The position numbers were made by a program, and so were the translations under genes. Below the pieces are notes generated by a model. That model was given only the letters and a program-made list of their open reading frames with translations, was not told the origin of the DNA and made no database searches. Below, one piece after another: positions 13,169 to 25,328 of a DNA stretch of 64,000 nucleotides; the first letter of the stretch is position 1; each line of letters starts with the position of its first letter. This stretch comes from Bombus terrestris (lineage: Eukaryota > Arthropoda > Insecta > Hymenoptera > Apidae), in assembly GCF_910591885.1 (NCBI RefSeq), contig NC_063278.1, positions 8,095,501 through 8,159,500 on the forward strand, in the 5' to 3' direction.

Positions 13169-15487
13169 CACTTGCATGCAATTTACAGATGACAAACAGG
13201 AGGTGCGAAGTTCAGAAATTCCATTAACTCGTGAACAAAGTACGATTTCAGAGTCACGTACGAATTAGTCACTCTCATTGGAGCAAAAGTGTGAGCAGAT
13301 TACGAGAAGTAGCATGTTACATGGTAAATGCAAAACATCCGCGCTAGTGATGGCGCAACAGTGAAAGCTGAATCGGAACAATGGAGAAAAGTAGCAATCT
13401 CGTACGCAAACCGACTCACTTTTCCTATGAACATGGAGGACTAGTGTCGTATCTATTGAACCACGAGTCTAGCCAAGATCTAACTGATAAGACGTAACAA
13501 TGTTACCTACTTATGTGTAACCAGTTGTATAATCCATGTTACAATGATTACGCATGGGTGTACTTTTTCGCGAGACACGCGTAATCCGGCTTTCAGTCGG
13601 ATTTACATACACTATCATATATAGCTCAATTAATATATTAATATATTCTGATAGAGAGAAATGAGCGGTTTATATCAATTAAATTAATCTTAATCGAGAT
13701 GCTTAGCGTCGTATTGAGAGTTTTAAGAAAGATATACAGACCAAAACTTCATTTATATTATGATCAAATATATCTTGATAAATTATGTTCTTATTAATTC
13801 TCTTAATTATTTTCTTTCTGTAATTTTGTCATTCAAATAATAGAAATTCACATTCAGGTACCTGAATCGAACTCACAATCTACTTAATCAAGCAATAATT
13901 AAAATTTCGTTTCAAAAGACTATCATACTATTCTGTCTACTAATATGCAGCTTCCAACAAATTCTCTACACGTTCCTACGTTCCACAACCGATAGATCGA
14001 ACACGCTTCAACAGATAGATCCTTATTCTGTACCCGAATACGTTTCATACTCCAGTTCTCACCGTCCTCTCGTTGCCATCGAATATTCTCAGCTCATACC
14101 AGTTCAGTTCCTATCTCGATCACTTTCTCGGTCAATAGGACATCGATGCAACGATCGATATCGAAGGAGTAACGAAGATAATCGAAGCTACCTGAGTCAA
14201 CGAGAGGACGATTGTGTAAGTGGTTTCCACAAAACACGTGAAAAGTTAGCGACGTCGTTAACTCACGTGTACACAGGCGTTACGAAGGCGGGTCTCTCCT
14301 TCCGATGGTCACTTTCTTTTCGCCTTGCCTAAGATTACGGATCGTCCACGTGTTTCCTGACACGTCGAAGATGCTCCGCTTGCATAACACAATCATTCGT
14401 GGAGTGAAGAACATATATACTTTGCTTCGCGATGTTGATCAAAAAGAATGTACTGCATACGGAAATATTTCTCTACGTCAGGTGATGTAATTTGAATCGT
14501 ATTCATTTTAGGAAAATCCAGAAGGAAACTGACATATCTTAACGACAGTTAAATTGCAACGTAATTTGCCTTTATCACGAATAATTGCCTTTTCCAGCAA
14601 TTCCGGCTCTAGATCCGCAGAAATTATATAATGTTAACGGTAAATTATCAGAGCATTCAAATTCCTAATTTGAAATTTTTCACAGAAATTTTGTAGGAAT
14701 TTCTAAGGTTTTTAATATGAAAGTATTTCTTGATTTGCGATATGTCAAAAATTAACAAAATTATCAATTCATAATTTCTTTAAAAAATTGTATGGACTTA
14801 ATTCGACATAAGCATAATCAGCAGTCTCAATGAATATTTTAGTCGTTGGTAAACCTAATCTTAAGGAAAGAGGACGTAAAGTGTTTTCTCCGTCCCTGGC
14901 CTTAGGTCCGACACTCGACTAGCAATGTCCGTTATGTAATTCCTCGTGTAAGATCGGTTTAGTATCGATCGAAGAAACAGCTGGACTACACGGCACGTTT
15001 TACAAAACGTGACTATATTTAACGTGTTATGAAACTGCAACGACTAACGGCGGACGATTATTATCGGTTCGAGTTTGATTGTATCAGGAATTAAATGATG
15101 CTGGTATAAAAACAAACACGGAATAAATCTCGTGAAACTTGCCTATAATCGGAGAAAATTATCCGCGGGAATTTAAGACGTGACGCGAGAGAAAAAATAA
15201 ACTCAGACGTAAAGAGTCTTTTTAAAGACACGTTATTTAATTTTAAATCCACGTGGAACGCGTTATAACGTTCCAATAATCAGAATCAATTGAATGCATA
15301 ATTTCTCAGCAAATTCCCGCAAAATTATTCTCCGTGGTATTTTCCACTGCACATGACCATCCATCCGTGTTTGCAAATTGTTTCACGCGGACCCGCGCGT
15401 GTCTTTTCTGCTTAAACTCGTGAGCTTGAGACGGAAGAATCTCTCGCACATCGATTAAAGAAAAAAATGAGAAACAAGATTGATGCG
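13169..15487. other. no recognisable gene
   Basis: AT-rich intergenic or intronic sequence. No supported ORF, splice chain or RNA structure was identified. Confidence 0.45.
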
Positions 15488-15878
15488 CAATGACTCACAA
15501 AGGTATTTTTATAGTTATCATAGACAAGCTTTTATGGATGTATTATGTGTGTTATACAAGGATTTTTGAAACTTTCGAATCACGTGATATGGAAATATTC
15601 ATTGACTTTATATTTGTTGATTAATTACATTATCAATTCCACGTGTTCGAACTAAACGTTTTAAAGTGATTGTGCATTGCGAAAACTAACGGCAAAATTG
15701 TAGAAACACTACTGCTATAAAAATGTTTTATGGATATATGTTATTTTGAAGGATCATTAAGGTGATAATCGTATCCTCTTACAATGCCAATGAAATTCAA
15801 AAATATTTTCTATAACGTACATAATATATCCATAAAAATTTGCTGTGGTAACTGTTCAAATACTTTCATCGTTCACTG
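15488..15878. mobile_element. Tc1-like MITE, 391 bp, long diverged inverted repeats
   Basis: The left end begins CAATGACTCACAAAGGTAT. The right end on the minus strand begins CAGTGAACGATGAAAGTAT next to TA. Inward, both ends share a TTTTATGGATRTATTATGT block followed by a GTTATA block, so the ends are homologous over about 85 bp in inverted orientation. The CAGTG...AAAGTATT start is typical of hymenopteran Tc1-like ends (family knowledge). There is no transposase ORF. Two further relics of the same family are at 16265-16380 and 32234-32372. Confidence 0.62.
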
Positions 15879-16264
15879 TACATACATATTTGATTAATGG
15901 GCCAAATGAGATAGCCGACTCGAACAACGAGAAAATTACACACCATCGATAACGGGAGCGATAAAAAGCGTGGGTCGTGCGAAAACACGATCGCTGCTTT
16001 ATGATCGAACGGCAATTTGATTATCTGGCAGTGTCGATCGCGTGATCGCGCCCGAGGGTGACGTGCCCTGTGTAAAGTGACCGTTTAACGACAATGCACG
16101 CTATCAAGGCGAACGATAACTATCGACCGCTCACACTTTGCCACGAATTTGTAAATGAAATCAGCGTGAAGTACTTTCATCCTACAGCACGCTCTCTAGC
16201 TCGCCGTGAATTGATCAGCGTACTTCTAATTAATTAAACAATTTAGAATGCTCCAACGTATACT

Positions 16265-16380
16265 AACTCGTGAAAGTATTCGAACACTTAGATATGTCCA
16301 TACCTTTTATGAATGTATTATCCGTTGCACATTCGCATTTTAGAATTTATTAGCATCATAATGAGATGCAACCAACGATT
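16265..16380 (+). mobile_element. fragment of the same Tc1-like family
   Basis: It starts ACTCGTGAAAGTATTCGAAC and continues with a CTTTTATGAATGTATTAT block. It ends with an ATTAGCATCATAATGAGAT block, in the same order and spacing as the right end of the 15488-15878 element read on the minus strand. Only one end is recognisable. Confidence 0.55.
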
Positions 16381-19300
16381 GTAATTTTTATACATTTTCA
16401 GACTGGTTATAAATTTTGCTAATATAACCATGCCAATCGTGTTTCATATTTTTAAAAAATTGTAAATGGAACTGGATCTGAATGCATTTGAATAAAGCAG
16501 AAAAATTTACGTCACGAACTTACTGAGTGATTTAATATTTACAATCGTTTAAAATTTGTAATCCTCTTATAGAATATTTATATGCACACTTTTTATTAAT
16601 TTACATGATAATGGGGATTGAAATCATTTTATACGAGAATTTATTCGAATCTAAGCGATTCGGTTCAACGAACGAAGAACTTCAAGAATAAATTCTTGAC
16701 GATAAATGGTATGTAAAATATGTGGAATAGTTCACGGGCACGGATATAGTGTGTTCTGGATTGAACAGATAAACAGAATCGGCACTAGTGTAATAACGTA
16801 GTGCACGAGAGGCAGGCGATCGTGTCCGGGTTCGTAGACAAAGTCCGTTTCTCTCACACATTCACGAATCTCTATACTAACCTCTATCTATACTAACCTC
16901 TATCCGAGGGCTTCCACGTCCGCCTACAGGGTGACTTGGCTATTATTAGAATCTGAAGTATCTTTGAACTATCTTTAGAAAAGAGTATAATTAATCTTGT
17001 ATCTCATAAAATCCTGCCAGAAATGCCATAAATTATATAACTTTTATGAATCTCAAGATCATGAACAGCATAAAAAAGATGGTATTAATCTTCTCAACTG
17101 TGCTATCTTGTTACCAAAGATAAAAAAACTTTATAAGTTATTGGATTGAATTGAAAAAAGAATAATGGAGACATGCTAATCGCAAACGATGTTGACGTGT
17201 ATTAAGTTAGACAGCACAAAGGCGTTCAACAGAACTAGGCACGTGGATTAAGCCTCATTCAGATTAGTCGAGTTGCTTGAAATCAAATTTGCGTTCGAAT
17301 AAGTGAAGTTGCTCGAATCAAGTTTCAATTGAACTGACTTCGTATTTAAAATGGCAACAAAACAGTTGGAGTTTATTGGGATATCAATTATAATATTTGA
17401 GGAAAAACACAAACTTTTATCAGTTCGTTTGTAATTAACATTATTGAACGAAACGTATTTCAAGTTTCAAGCAACGGCTACAAATAATGAAATTCTATTA
17501 AAAACATGAAAAAGATGCTTAATACTGCAAGTCGCATTAGTGATTTCAAGTTACTTGAAGCAAGCAAGTAGAATACTAAGAGCGAACGGTGAAACTAGAA
17601 AGGATATTTCAGGCGAAGTTGTAGCGTCTCATTCTACTTACTCTAGTTATTTACAATTAGAAGTTATCTCTTCGTCATTTCTCTAGATTTTATACTGTTA
17701 GAAAAGTAAATTAAAGTAAATCAGTTCTTTTATAAATTTAAAGAAAAACGATCGTACACTACAATTTTAAACTTTATTTATTCCAAAGTTAAGAATAAAA
17801 AACTATTGAATCAGATTTTTCCCAATCAATTGAAGTTAATAATTGGTGCAAGGGCTATCGAAAACTGAACAACAGGTACATACTGCTCAAGAAACTCCAA
17901 GTAGAATGTGAAACGAGTTCCAAGTTAAACTTTACGTAACATGACTAATCTGAATGAAGCTTCAAACTTCAAATCGTAACCAAGAGAGTTACAGGTGTCC
18001 GTTGACGTGGCTCCTACGTAATGCTTGCCTCCGGTAGAGGCACGATTGCTCTTGTTCGACAATCTGAATATTCGTCTATATCCAGAGGCATGCGGATATC
18101 CGTGTCGTGAACAACCGTTTCGATCGCGCGGTTGCCCTCGATACCCTGAGCGAGTTACCATGCCTTCCCGGACCAGTTTCGTTCTCCTCAGAGCCTATCG
18201 ACTTCCTTCTCGTTCGCATGCCTGTCCACAGGAATATCGATCGGCGCACAGCGTCGAAATATCATTGAAGTTTCACACCTTGCACCGACCCACCCAGTTT
18301 CGTTTCGACACATCGGTTGTCTTCGAATGACGATAGGGAAAGTTCGCCATATAATGGCTTTATCGTTGCGAGAATGCTCAAACAGCGTTCCCCTGACATG
18401 TATAGCACGCGTCACGGTGTTGCGTCTTGTTCGAAGCAATCTAGAGAGGAATATCTTATCGATAATTTTTCAGAATGGGTTAAGGCGATCGTAAAATTTC
18501 CACAGGTATAAAACTCGACGGAGAAATGAGTTCGATGTGTAAAAGCGATATAAAATGTTTGTAGCTCTTATTTGGATTTGTTTTCCAACTACGTGTCCTT
18601 TATACGTGTACCAATTTTGCCCAATTTCAAGATTTATATGCAAATAAACAGAGATTGAAAGATCGATATGGAATGTTGATTCCTTTTCGATTTACGGAGT
18701 TTTTTCTTTTTTATTAATCGTTGCTACATTGAAAAATTCCAGAGAGTGTCGAGGGATTGGTCGGTTTTACGGAAATCCCCATTGAACGAATGACGATCCT
18801 CGGTCGCTGCTTATAGTCTAGGAAGAGGAATATTTACGGCTCGATAGCGAGCCATCGAAACAAACGGGGAAAATTTGCATGCGATGACCAATAAACTAAT
18901 GCTAGTACCGCGTATAGCTCGTCTTCGCAGATGCTGGACAGTACAGAATGCTGTCGTTGAACAGCGTGGAAAATATTCCGAGGACACTGCCGCTAATGCA
19001 CGTTAAACATACTGCTATTGTAACTAATGTTCATTCAACGAATACTTAAAGCATTCCTTAACTCTGTATAATTAGAATTTTCATTTATAGTAACACTTTT
19101 ATCATCCAAATTATTTCACAGATATTTAGATAGTTATTTCTCTGTGATTCATCTATCTATAATATGACAAATAACATTTTGACATTTAGAAACAAGCAAA
19201 GTTTTTTTACCAATGGAGTAACAGGAATAAGTCTATAAATTTATGATTAGCTTCTGATGACAGTAGTAACATTCTACTTCATAATCCTAAGTATGTAATC

Positions 19301-21056
19301 ACACGACTACCGTAGAAACGAGAAGATTAATTGAAACGAGAAAAAAGATCGTCCAATTGTGGCGTAACACAAAACTCAGAGCGAGAACTAAAATAAATAT
19401 ATACTTCCTCAATCACACGGTACTGCGGAAGGATAACAAATGCTTAATAAATCGCCAACATATTTCTACTCTTCGAGATAATTCTGCTAAAAGTTAATTA
19501 ACAGAACATCTCACTCCTCTGATACTTCCATTTCACGACAAATCAAGTTTTTACTCAATCAACTTGTTTATAACGGATTTTATGAATAACGGTAATCCGA
19601 AGGTTCTTCTAAGACCTTCGGTCACTCTATTGCCGCAAGAATCACGACCACATTCTCCGCGATCCCTTCGAGCGTCAGATCTGGCAAAAAGTGCCTAATC
19701 TATTTCCTGAATCGTATCCGTGTAAATCGATTAGGGGCTACCATCTAGAGATCGTGTTTATTTTATTTGTTAAAACTATGTTTTGGATCGTAACAATATA
19801 CACCGGGAAATAACGTCGCAGATGTCGATGTCTGTGTAAGGCTATAAAATGTATACGATCAATTTCTAAAATGAACCGCCTGGTAAAATATATAGAGAGA
19901 CAAAAATAACGATAGTCGAACAGAGATGGGAAATGCCTAGCGCAAAAAGGCAACATGGAGAGGAAGATCAGAGGCAGCCAATCCCTTTTGGCCTTGCTCG
20001 CGATCGGAAATGATTGATATACACGAGCCTGGCGGACGTTCGAATTCCTTACGCGCACGCTTCGAAACGTGGATCAGGAAGCTGTCGAAAGCTTGGCCTT
20101 GCTTTGCCAAAAGAAGACGAATAGAACGGCCGACAAAATTGCGAGCAGGTAGAAAGAACAGACTACAAGAGGGAAGGCGAATTAGCTTCCGACACGTTCG
20201 ACAACGCACCGTCACCCTTGGACGCTTTATCCAGTGCCTGTTCACCCGCGGTAACAACGGAAACGGTCGGTTTGCATGCGATCAATATCGTTTCTGAGTC
20301 ATCGATGACTCGTTTCGGCTTGGCTCGGTGCATTTGGAAGGGGTTTTTAACACACCGTGTGCCGGACCTGCATTTCACTTTCCCCCTTCGTTTATTAGCG
20401 TTTAAAATAGCAGTGGATTGTTTGGAAAGAACGTTGTGGAATTTTCGGAAAATTAAAAAATACTATGCTTTGATATTTTGCTGTTTTTAGATAGCTCTTG
20501 TTAACTGTGTTTCTAAATAACTTTATCGATAATGAATTGTTTAACGAGGTTTTTATATAGTTTGTAAAGATCAGAATAAATGAAAGTGTGACATAATTGA
20601 AAGAAGAATCCTCTGTGAATCACTGAGAAATTGAGAGTCCTCGAAGAATTAGCGAGGATTTTGAGAAGATCCAAAGTTCATTGTCTGTTTTAATTTATAT
20701 TTCTTGAAAAAACCTGTGTCGCAACTGAACGTTCCCATAGAAAGATTCTTAAGTGAACTTGTTGAATAGAATTAATAGAAATCCTAAAATTATTTTACAT
20801 TGTGGAAAGAAAAACATTCTGAATATGTCTGTTATATAACCACCAAATCAACTTAAAGCATGTTACCGATGAAAATTACAATATAAGTTTGCCAGGATAT
20901 CAAGTGGCAGCGAATGTATTAAGGAATCATTTTTCGAAACTTGAGAAGGGATTTTACTTATTTTATTTTAGTTCTCTTTCAAATATTAATTGAAGTATGG
21001 TATTAAATGTCTTAAAATTGATAGCTTTTGACACCGAGTCGGTCATTAATTCTTGT

Positions 21057-21074
21057 AAAAAAAAAAAAAAAAAA
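21057..21074 (+). repeat. A18 homopolymer
   Basis: Eighteen consecutive A residues. They could be the tail of a retroposed sequence, but no retroelement body or target duplication is recognisable upstream. Confidence 0.8.
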
Positions 21075-23537
21075 CATCACCCTGCCCACTAGAGCAACAG
21101 CAAATATATGCTTAATGATAGTCTCGGTACACGATAAATTAATAAAAGTATCATGATAATTATACAATGAAAGGTGATTGATTTAGAGACAATGGGTCAA
21201 ATCGACGATTACACGTATCTTTAATAAAGATCGTACATAGTCTAGACGTAGTCTGCGCGATAACAGGATCTTCAGGCGCGATGATTAATCATAAATTACG
21301 AAACGCGACTAATAACTTTAATTACCTTCGGCATGCTCGCATTCAGCCGCGACTGTTGACAAGCAGGAATTACACCTCGGTTGCCACAATATGGATTTAC
21401 GAGAAACGCTGAAACGAAGAAAGGAGGAGAAGAATCGGTGGGAATCGAGCACGATCGACCATTCAACGAGATACTGTTACTTTTACAACGAATTTTCTGC
21501 AACAACACGCGAATTCCATTTTCCATGAAATATTTATCAGAGAAGAATCACACACGCAGGAAGAAAACTTGGCAAAAAGAACTTCTCTTTCCTGACATGC
21601 ACAAGCATATGTATACCTATATATAGTCAGAGCTCTGCACTTGCACACGCGATTGGAACAAAGCGACAAGAGTTTCCACAATTTCTCCGAGCGGACAAAG
21701 CGCGGAAAAGGATCGAATTATGTCCGTCAAGGAGGATCAAGCAACACCTTTTGCCGTTGTACGATTAAGTAACGACTCGTTTACCGATTAACCAATTATC
21801 TTTGCGCCCGCGATTCGCGGGCGTACATGCAGCCTTGCGATTACTCAATAATATGTACCTCGCCTCGTCGACGCCTTTCTCTTTATTATGAAAAATCCGC
21901 GCACAATTCGCCAGGTCTGGCATGCTCTTGCGTCGCGGATGGAAGGTCAGAGGCGAGTTGGAGCCAGAAATCGATGCAACGAGATGGAAGGCACGCGCCA
22001 CGATTCGCTTCAAAGTAAAATTTTGCAAATGAGACGCGTCCGTGATCGCTTTAAGATCGCTCGTGTCGTTTCAGCCACGTAACACGTTCTCGCCTTGGAA
22101 AAACCGGAGGCTGAATAGGTTGTTCGTCTCTTTGACGATCAGACGCGATCGTTTCGTTAGATCACGACCTCGTTAGATCGTAAAGTGCTGAAAAGGAAGC
22201 AACCAGGACGGAAGCAACCAAAGTCCTTGCCAGAAATAGAGCGAGCCGAGCTCCTGTCTGGCTCCTGAGCGGAATATTTAATCGCAAGCAGGCCCGAACA
22301 GCGATCTAATTCCCGCGCCACGGTTAACACGCACGGTGTCCTCGCTCGCAGAAAACGCGTGACTCAAGCCTCCGATTCTCGCGAGACGATACGTCGAAAC
22401 GTTTCCGAGAAACTATTAAACCGATTCGAGGATCTGCAAGAATCGAACTGTAGTCAAAGATGAACGTAATCACGAAATATGACCATCACGTTACTCAAGG
22501 CCACGTGAAACTAGTCGAAGTCGATAAACATTACGCAAACGATATTTCCTCGTGATACAACCACGCGATTACGTTCTCCTTCCGTTCGTTCAATTTTTGG
22601 CAGTCACGATGACGAAGTGTTTCGGATAGACGGTTTTTCATGTTGCGAATCGTTCGATGATTTTTCTGACAGGTGCATCTGGCGATGGATTATCCAACCA
22701 TCTCCGGCATTCCAGCACGATGATTCGAGTTTCCAAGAAGAGAGTCGGATGAAACGTTTCGACGACATGGTCGTCGTATTAAAACGTAAATCCAGGACCC
22801 TGTGCAACGAGCCGCGACACGCGATCACCTAAGAAGCTTCTTCTTCGTCTTGTGACCCGGATTCGAAGTCGTGATTGCCTGTTCTAATGGGACGTTATCG
22901 TGATACGTTTGCCTGCCGAGATTACCTGCCTGGGAATCTGCCTCCCACGCGAACACCGTATACCTGTATCGGCGATTATGAAACGAGGATTATGCACATG
23001 ATCGCCGACAATAAATGCGCTCTCTAATTTTCGCAAACATGGATAAATAGGGCGCGTTTCAATCTAATTAAGATTCTCTAGGGTTCTTCGAGAAAAATTG
23101 CCGCGGCAATCCTTTGTAGAAGAGTCGATATAGATCTGGGGTAGTTGATATTGAGCTTAATAAATGGTTCTGCTTATTTTTTGAATTATAACGTTAGCGT
23201 GAATAAGGAGGGAGTTGTTGGATTTATGATCTTGTAAGCGGTAATATTTTTCGAATTTTTCTATACAGGAATTTATGAGCTTATGGCTGGTAATAATTTC
23301 CGAATTTTTCTATAGTGATATAGTGGCGCATAATACCTATAAAAGCACCTGCGTCGTTTAAACTGCACCTGTTGAAAGTACAACTTAGTTTCAAGACAAA
23401 CTTGAAGGCACAGATTCGACTTATTAATGTATCGTGGGGTTGTAAAAAATAAACAAAAATTCTGTTCAATAATATTCACAAACTATTCAATAATTAATGT
23501 ATAAGAAAAGCAGAATTTCTCATCAGTATTTAACATT

Positions 23538-23585
23538 ATTAATAAATAGATAAATAAATAAATATATATATGCATATATATATTA
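23538..23585. repeat. TAAA/TA simple repeat
   Basis: A run of AAATA-type units passes into alternating TA sequence with an ATGCAT interruption. Confidence 0.7.
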
Positions 23586-24615
23586 AAATAACAATGTGAG
23601 AAAATATTGCAAAAAAGTTTCCTGTATTAACATTTTACGGAAGCAACTCATCTGGTATCGTGCATATCGTGTTTCAAGTCTCCCGCGGTTAGGGGTAAAC
23701 AAGAAAAGTGCACGATTCTCCAAGAAGCCTGACGCGTCTGACCGCCACCCTTCGGTTCGTTCATCAATAAAACATCCGCGAACAAGATTAAAAGGACAGA
23801 GAAGGAACGAGACTCTCCTACCGTCGTACCTACGCATACCTGCACGAAAACGTGGAACAGGTTTGCGAGCAGGAGGATCCGCTCCACGATGTCATTCCGA
23901 TGCCCACGTAAAACCCACCAGATTAGTATCGTCAACTTCGTCAGAATCCAATGGCTAACAGATATACATAGAAAAATCAGGGGGAACAGTCAAATCAAAA
24001 TTCAAGATAATACAACAGGATAAAGTGAAAAAACATCGAAAAACAACGCGTATTGAATTTTACCAGACGCAGAAAGCGTATCTTGACGGTTCTTATCTGC
24101 CAAGAATCGTCTGTAAAGACCACCTTCTCCATAGAGACGACCAGTGGAAAATAATTCAGCGGTGCTCGTACGGAACAAGTCATTTAAATAAAACGAACGT
24201 GATAAAACAGAAAATACGAGCCGATACTACGTTCGTTTCCTTAACTCGGTAACACCAAACGAGGCAACGAGACTGAGAAAAATTACCGAGATAAGCCACG
24301 AATTCTTTCTTCGATACGCTTTTATCCTGAGAAACGCACAGGACTAATCCGTGGGACTGGATAGGGCGGACGAAGCAGAATTCTTGGCTGGTCCCTTATT
24401 CCTGGCTTCGTCCTTGCGCCTAGACTTGCCACCTCCGTGTGTCTACGTGTCTCTGTGTATTCCTGGTAAAGGCGTACACACACGCACAGTCCAGGGAGGA
24501 AGAGAAAAAAAGATCGATCCTCTCGGCCGTGGTGTGCCGCGGAGAGCTGGCCGCGTGCAGGATCGACGTGCCGTGAACGCGCTCGCTCGTCTCTCCAGGG
24601 TGGGAGATACGAAGG

Positions 24616-24650
24616 TATAAAACCGATCTGGCCGACTGCTGGCAGCCAGT
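24616..24650 (+). promoter_or_regulatory. TATA box plus initiator of the membrane-protein gene
   Basis: TATAAAA occupies 24616-24622, and a CCAGTC initiator-like element has its A at 24648, 32 nt after the first T of the box. This is the canonical spacing for an arthropod TATA/Inr promoter. It lies 680 nt upstream of the first coding ATG on the same strand, at the left edge of a GC-rich leader. No downstream promoter element was recognised. The transcription start is inferred and not observed. Confidence 0.55.
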
Positions 24651-25328
24651 CCAAAGGCCAGATGTGGCGGCGGCTCTAGTCGCACGCGTGCGAGAGAGAC
24701 GATAACGACACGGCGTGCGGTACTCCCGCGACATAGCGAAACGCTTGGAAAACACATACCGGGAATCACGTTCGACCCGTGAAGATCCTTCATGGTTCAC
24801 CACGGCGATCACCCAGCCTTTCGTCTGTGAATTCGTGCGCACAACTCGATTCAGCCTCTGAGAGAGGAGCAGCCGAGAGAAAAGGGAAGAAAAGAGAAGT
24901 AGCTAACGTCCTGAAGGGAGAGAGACGAGAGGAGAAACAAAAGTTCGTCCTGCTCTCGGATTCCAAAAAGGGAGAGAGAAAGGACAACGAACTCCGCGCT
25001 CGACGGAGTACGTCGAGAGGACTCGGCTCCCTGGGACTTGGCCAGGCTGGTCCTCGGGGATTGGTCGTTCAGCCACGAAGCACAGCGTTGAGGGGGAGAA
25101 TTCTTTTTTCGAGGGTGATCGCGGTTTCTTGTGGAATATACGTGCAGCGAGGGACATCACCAGCCGTTCACGGGAGTGGTGGTAACCGGAGAGTGCGGCT
25201 CCTAGGTGCGGATTTTTCTTTGAGACCTAGGAGATCGACCTTCGAAATCCTTAAAGAGAGTGTATAGGGTATATAGGAGTGATTTCGAACGAAAAAAAGA
25301 GACGCAGAAAAGAAAGGCACCCTGGAAC
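24648..25328 (+). promoter_or_regulatory. 5' leader with two uORFs and an ATG-free stretch
   Basis: From the predicted start to the coding ATG the leader is about 680 nt and GC-rich. A six-codon uORF (including stop) spans 24662-24679, beginning 14 nt after the predicted cap site. A second uORF of 13 codons including stop spans 24792-24830. From 24831 to 25328 (498 nt) I see no ATG on the plus strand. That is unusual for random sequence and fits a real scanned leader. The two uORFs could dampen translation of the main frame. Confidence 0.5.

Larger units (their letters stand above)
16386..24600. other. no recognisable gene; GC-rich patches
   Basis: GC-richer stretches near 18000-18500, 19930-20400, 21700-22950 and 23650-23960 carry short ORFs in several overlapping frames. 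None has a recognised motif, a consistent splice chain or clearly better codon use in one frame. An A18 run lies at 21057-21074 and a TAAA/TA-rich simple repeat at 23538-23585. Confidence 0.45.

Noticed and set aside
13855..13885. B-box-like GAGTTCGATTC on the minus strand
   Set aside because: The flanking bases cannot form the 5-bp T-arm stem, and no A box or acceptor stem is present; not a tRNA.
21031..21044. ACACCGAGTCGGTC, resembling the stem at the end of engineered Cas9 guide scaffolds
   Set aside because: Only a 14-nt coincidence with a natural short palindrome; no other scaffold part, CRISPR repeat or cas gene nearby.
24779..25267. 162-codon plus ORF upstream of the membrane-protein start
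   Set aside because: It starts at a GTG and not an ATG, and it lies in the predicted 5' leader, in low-complexity Arg/Lys/Glu/Ser text; treated as untranslated leader.
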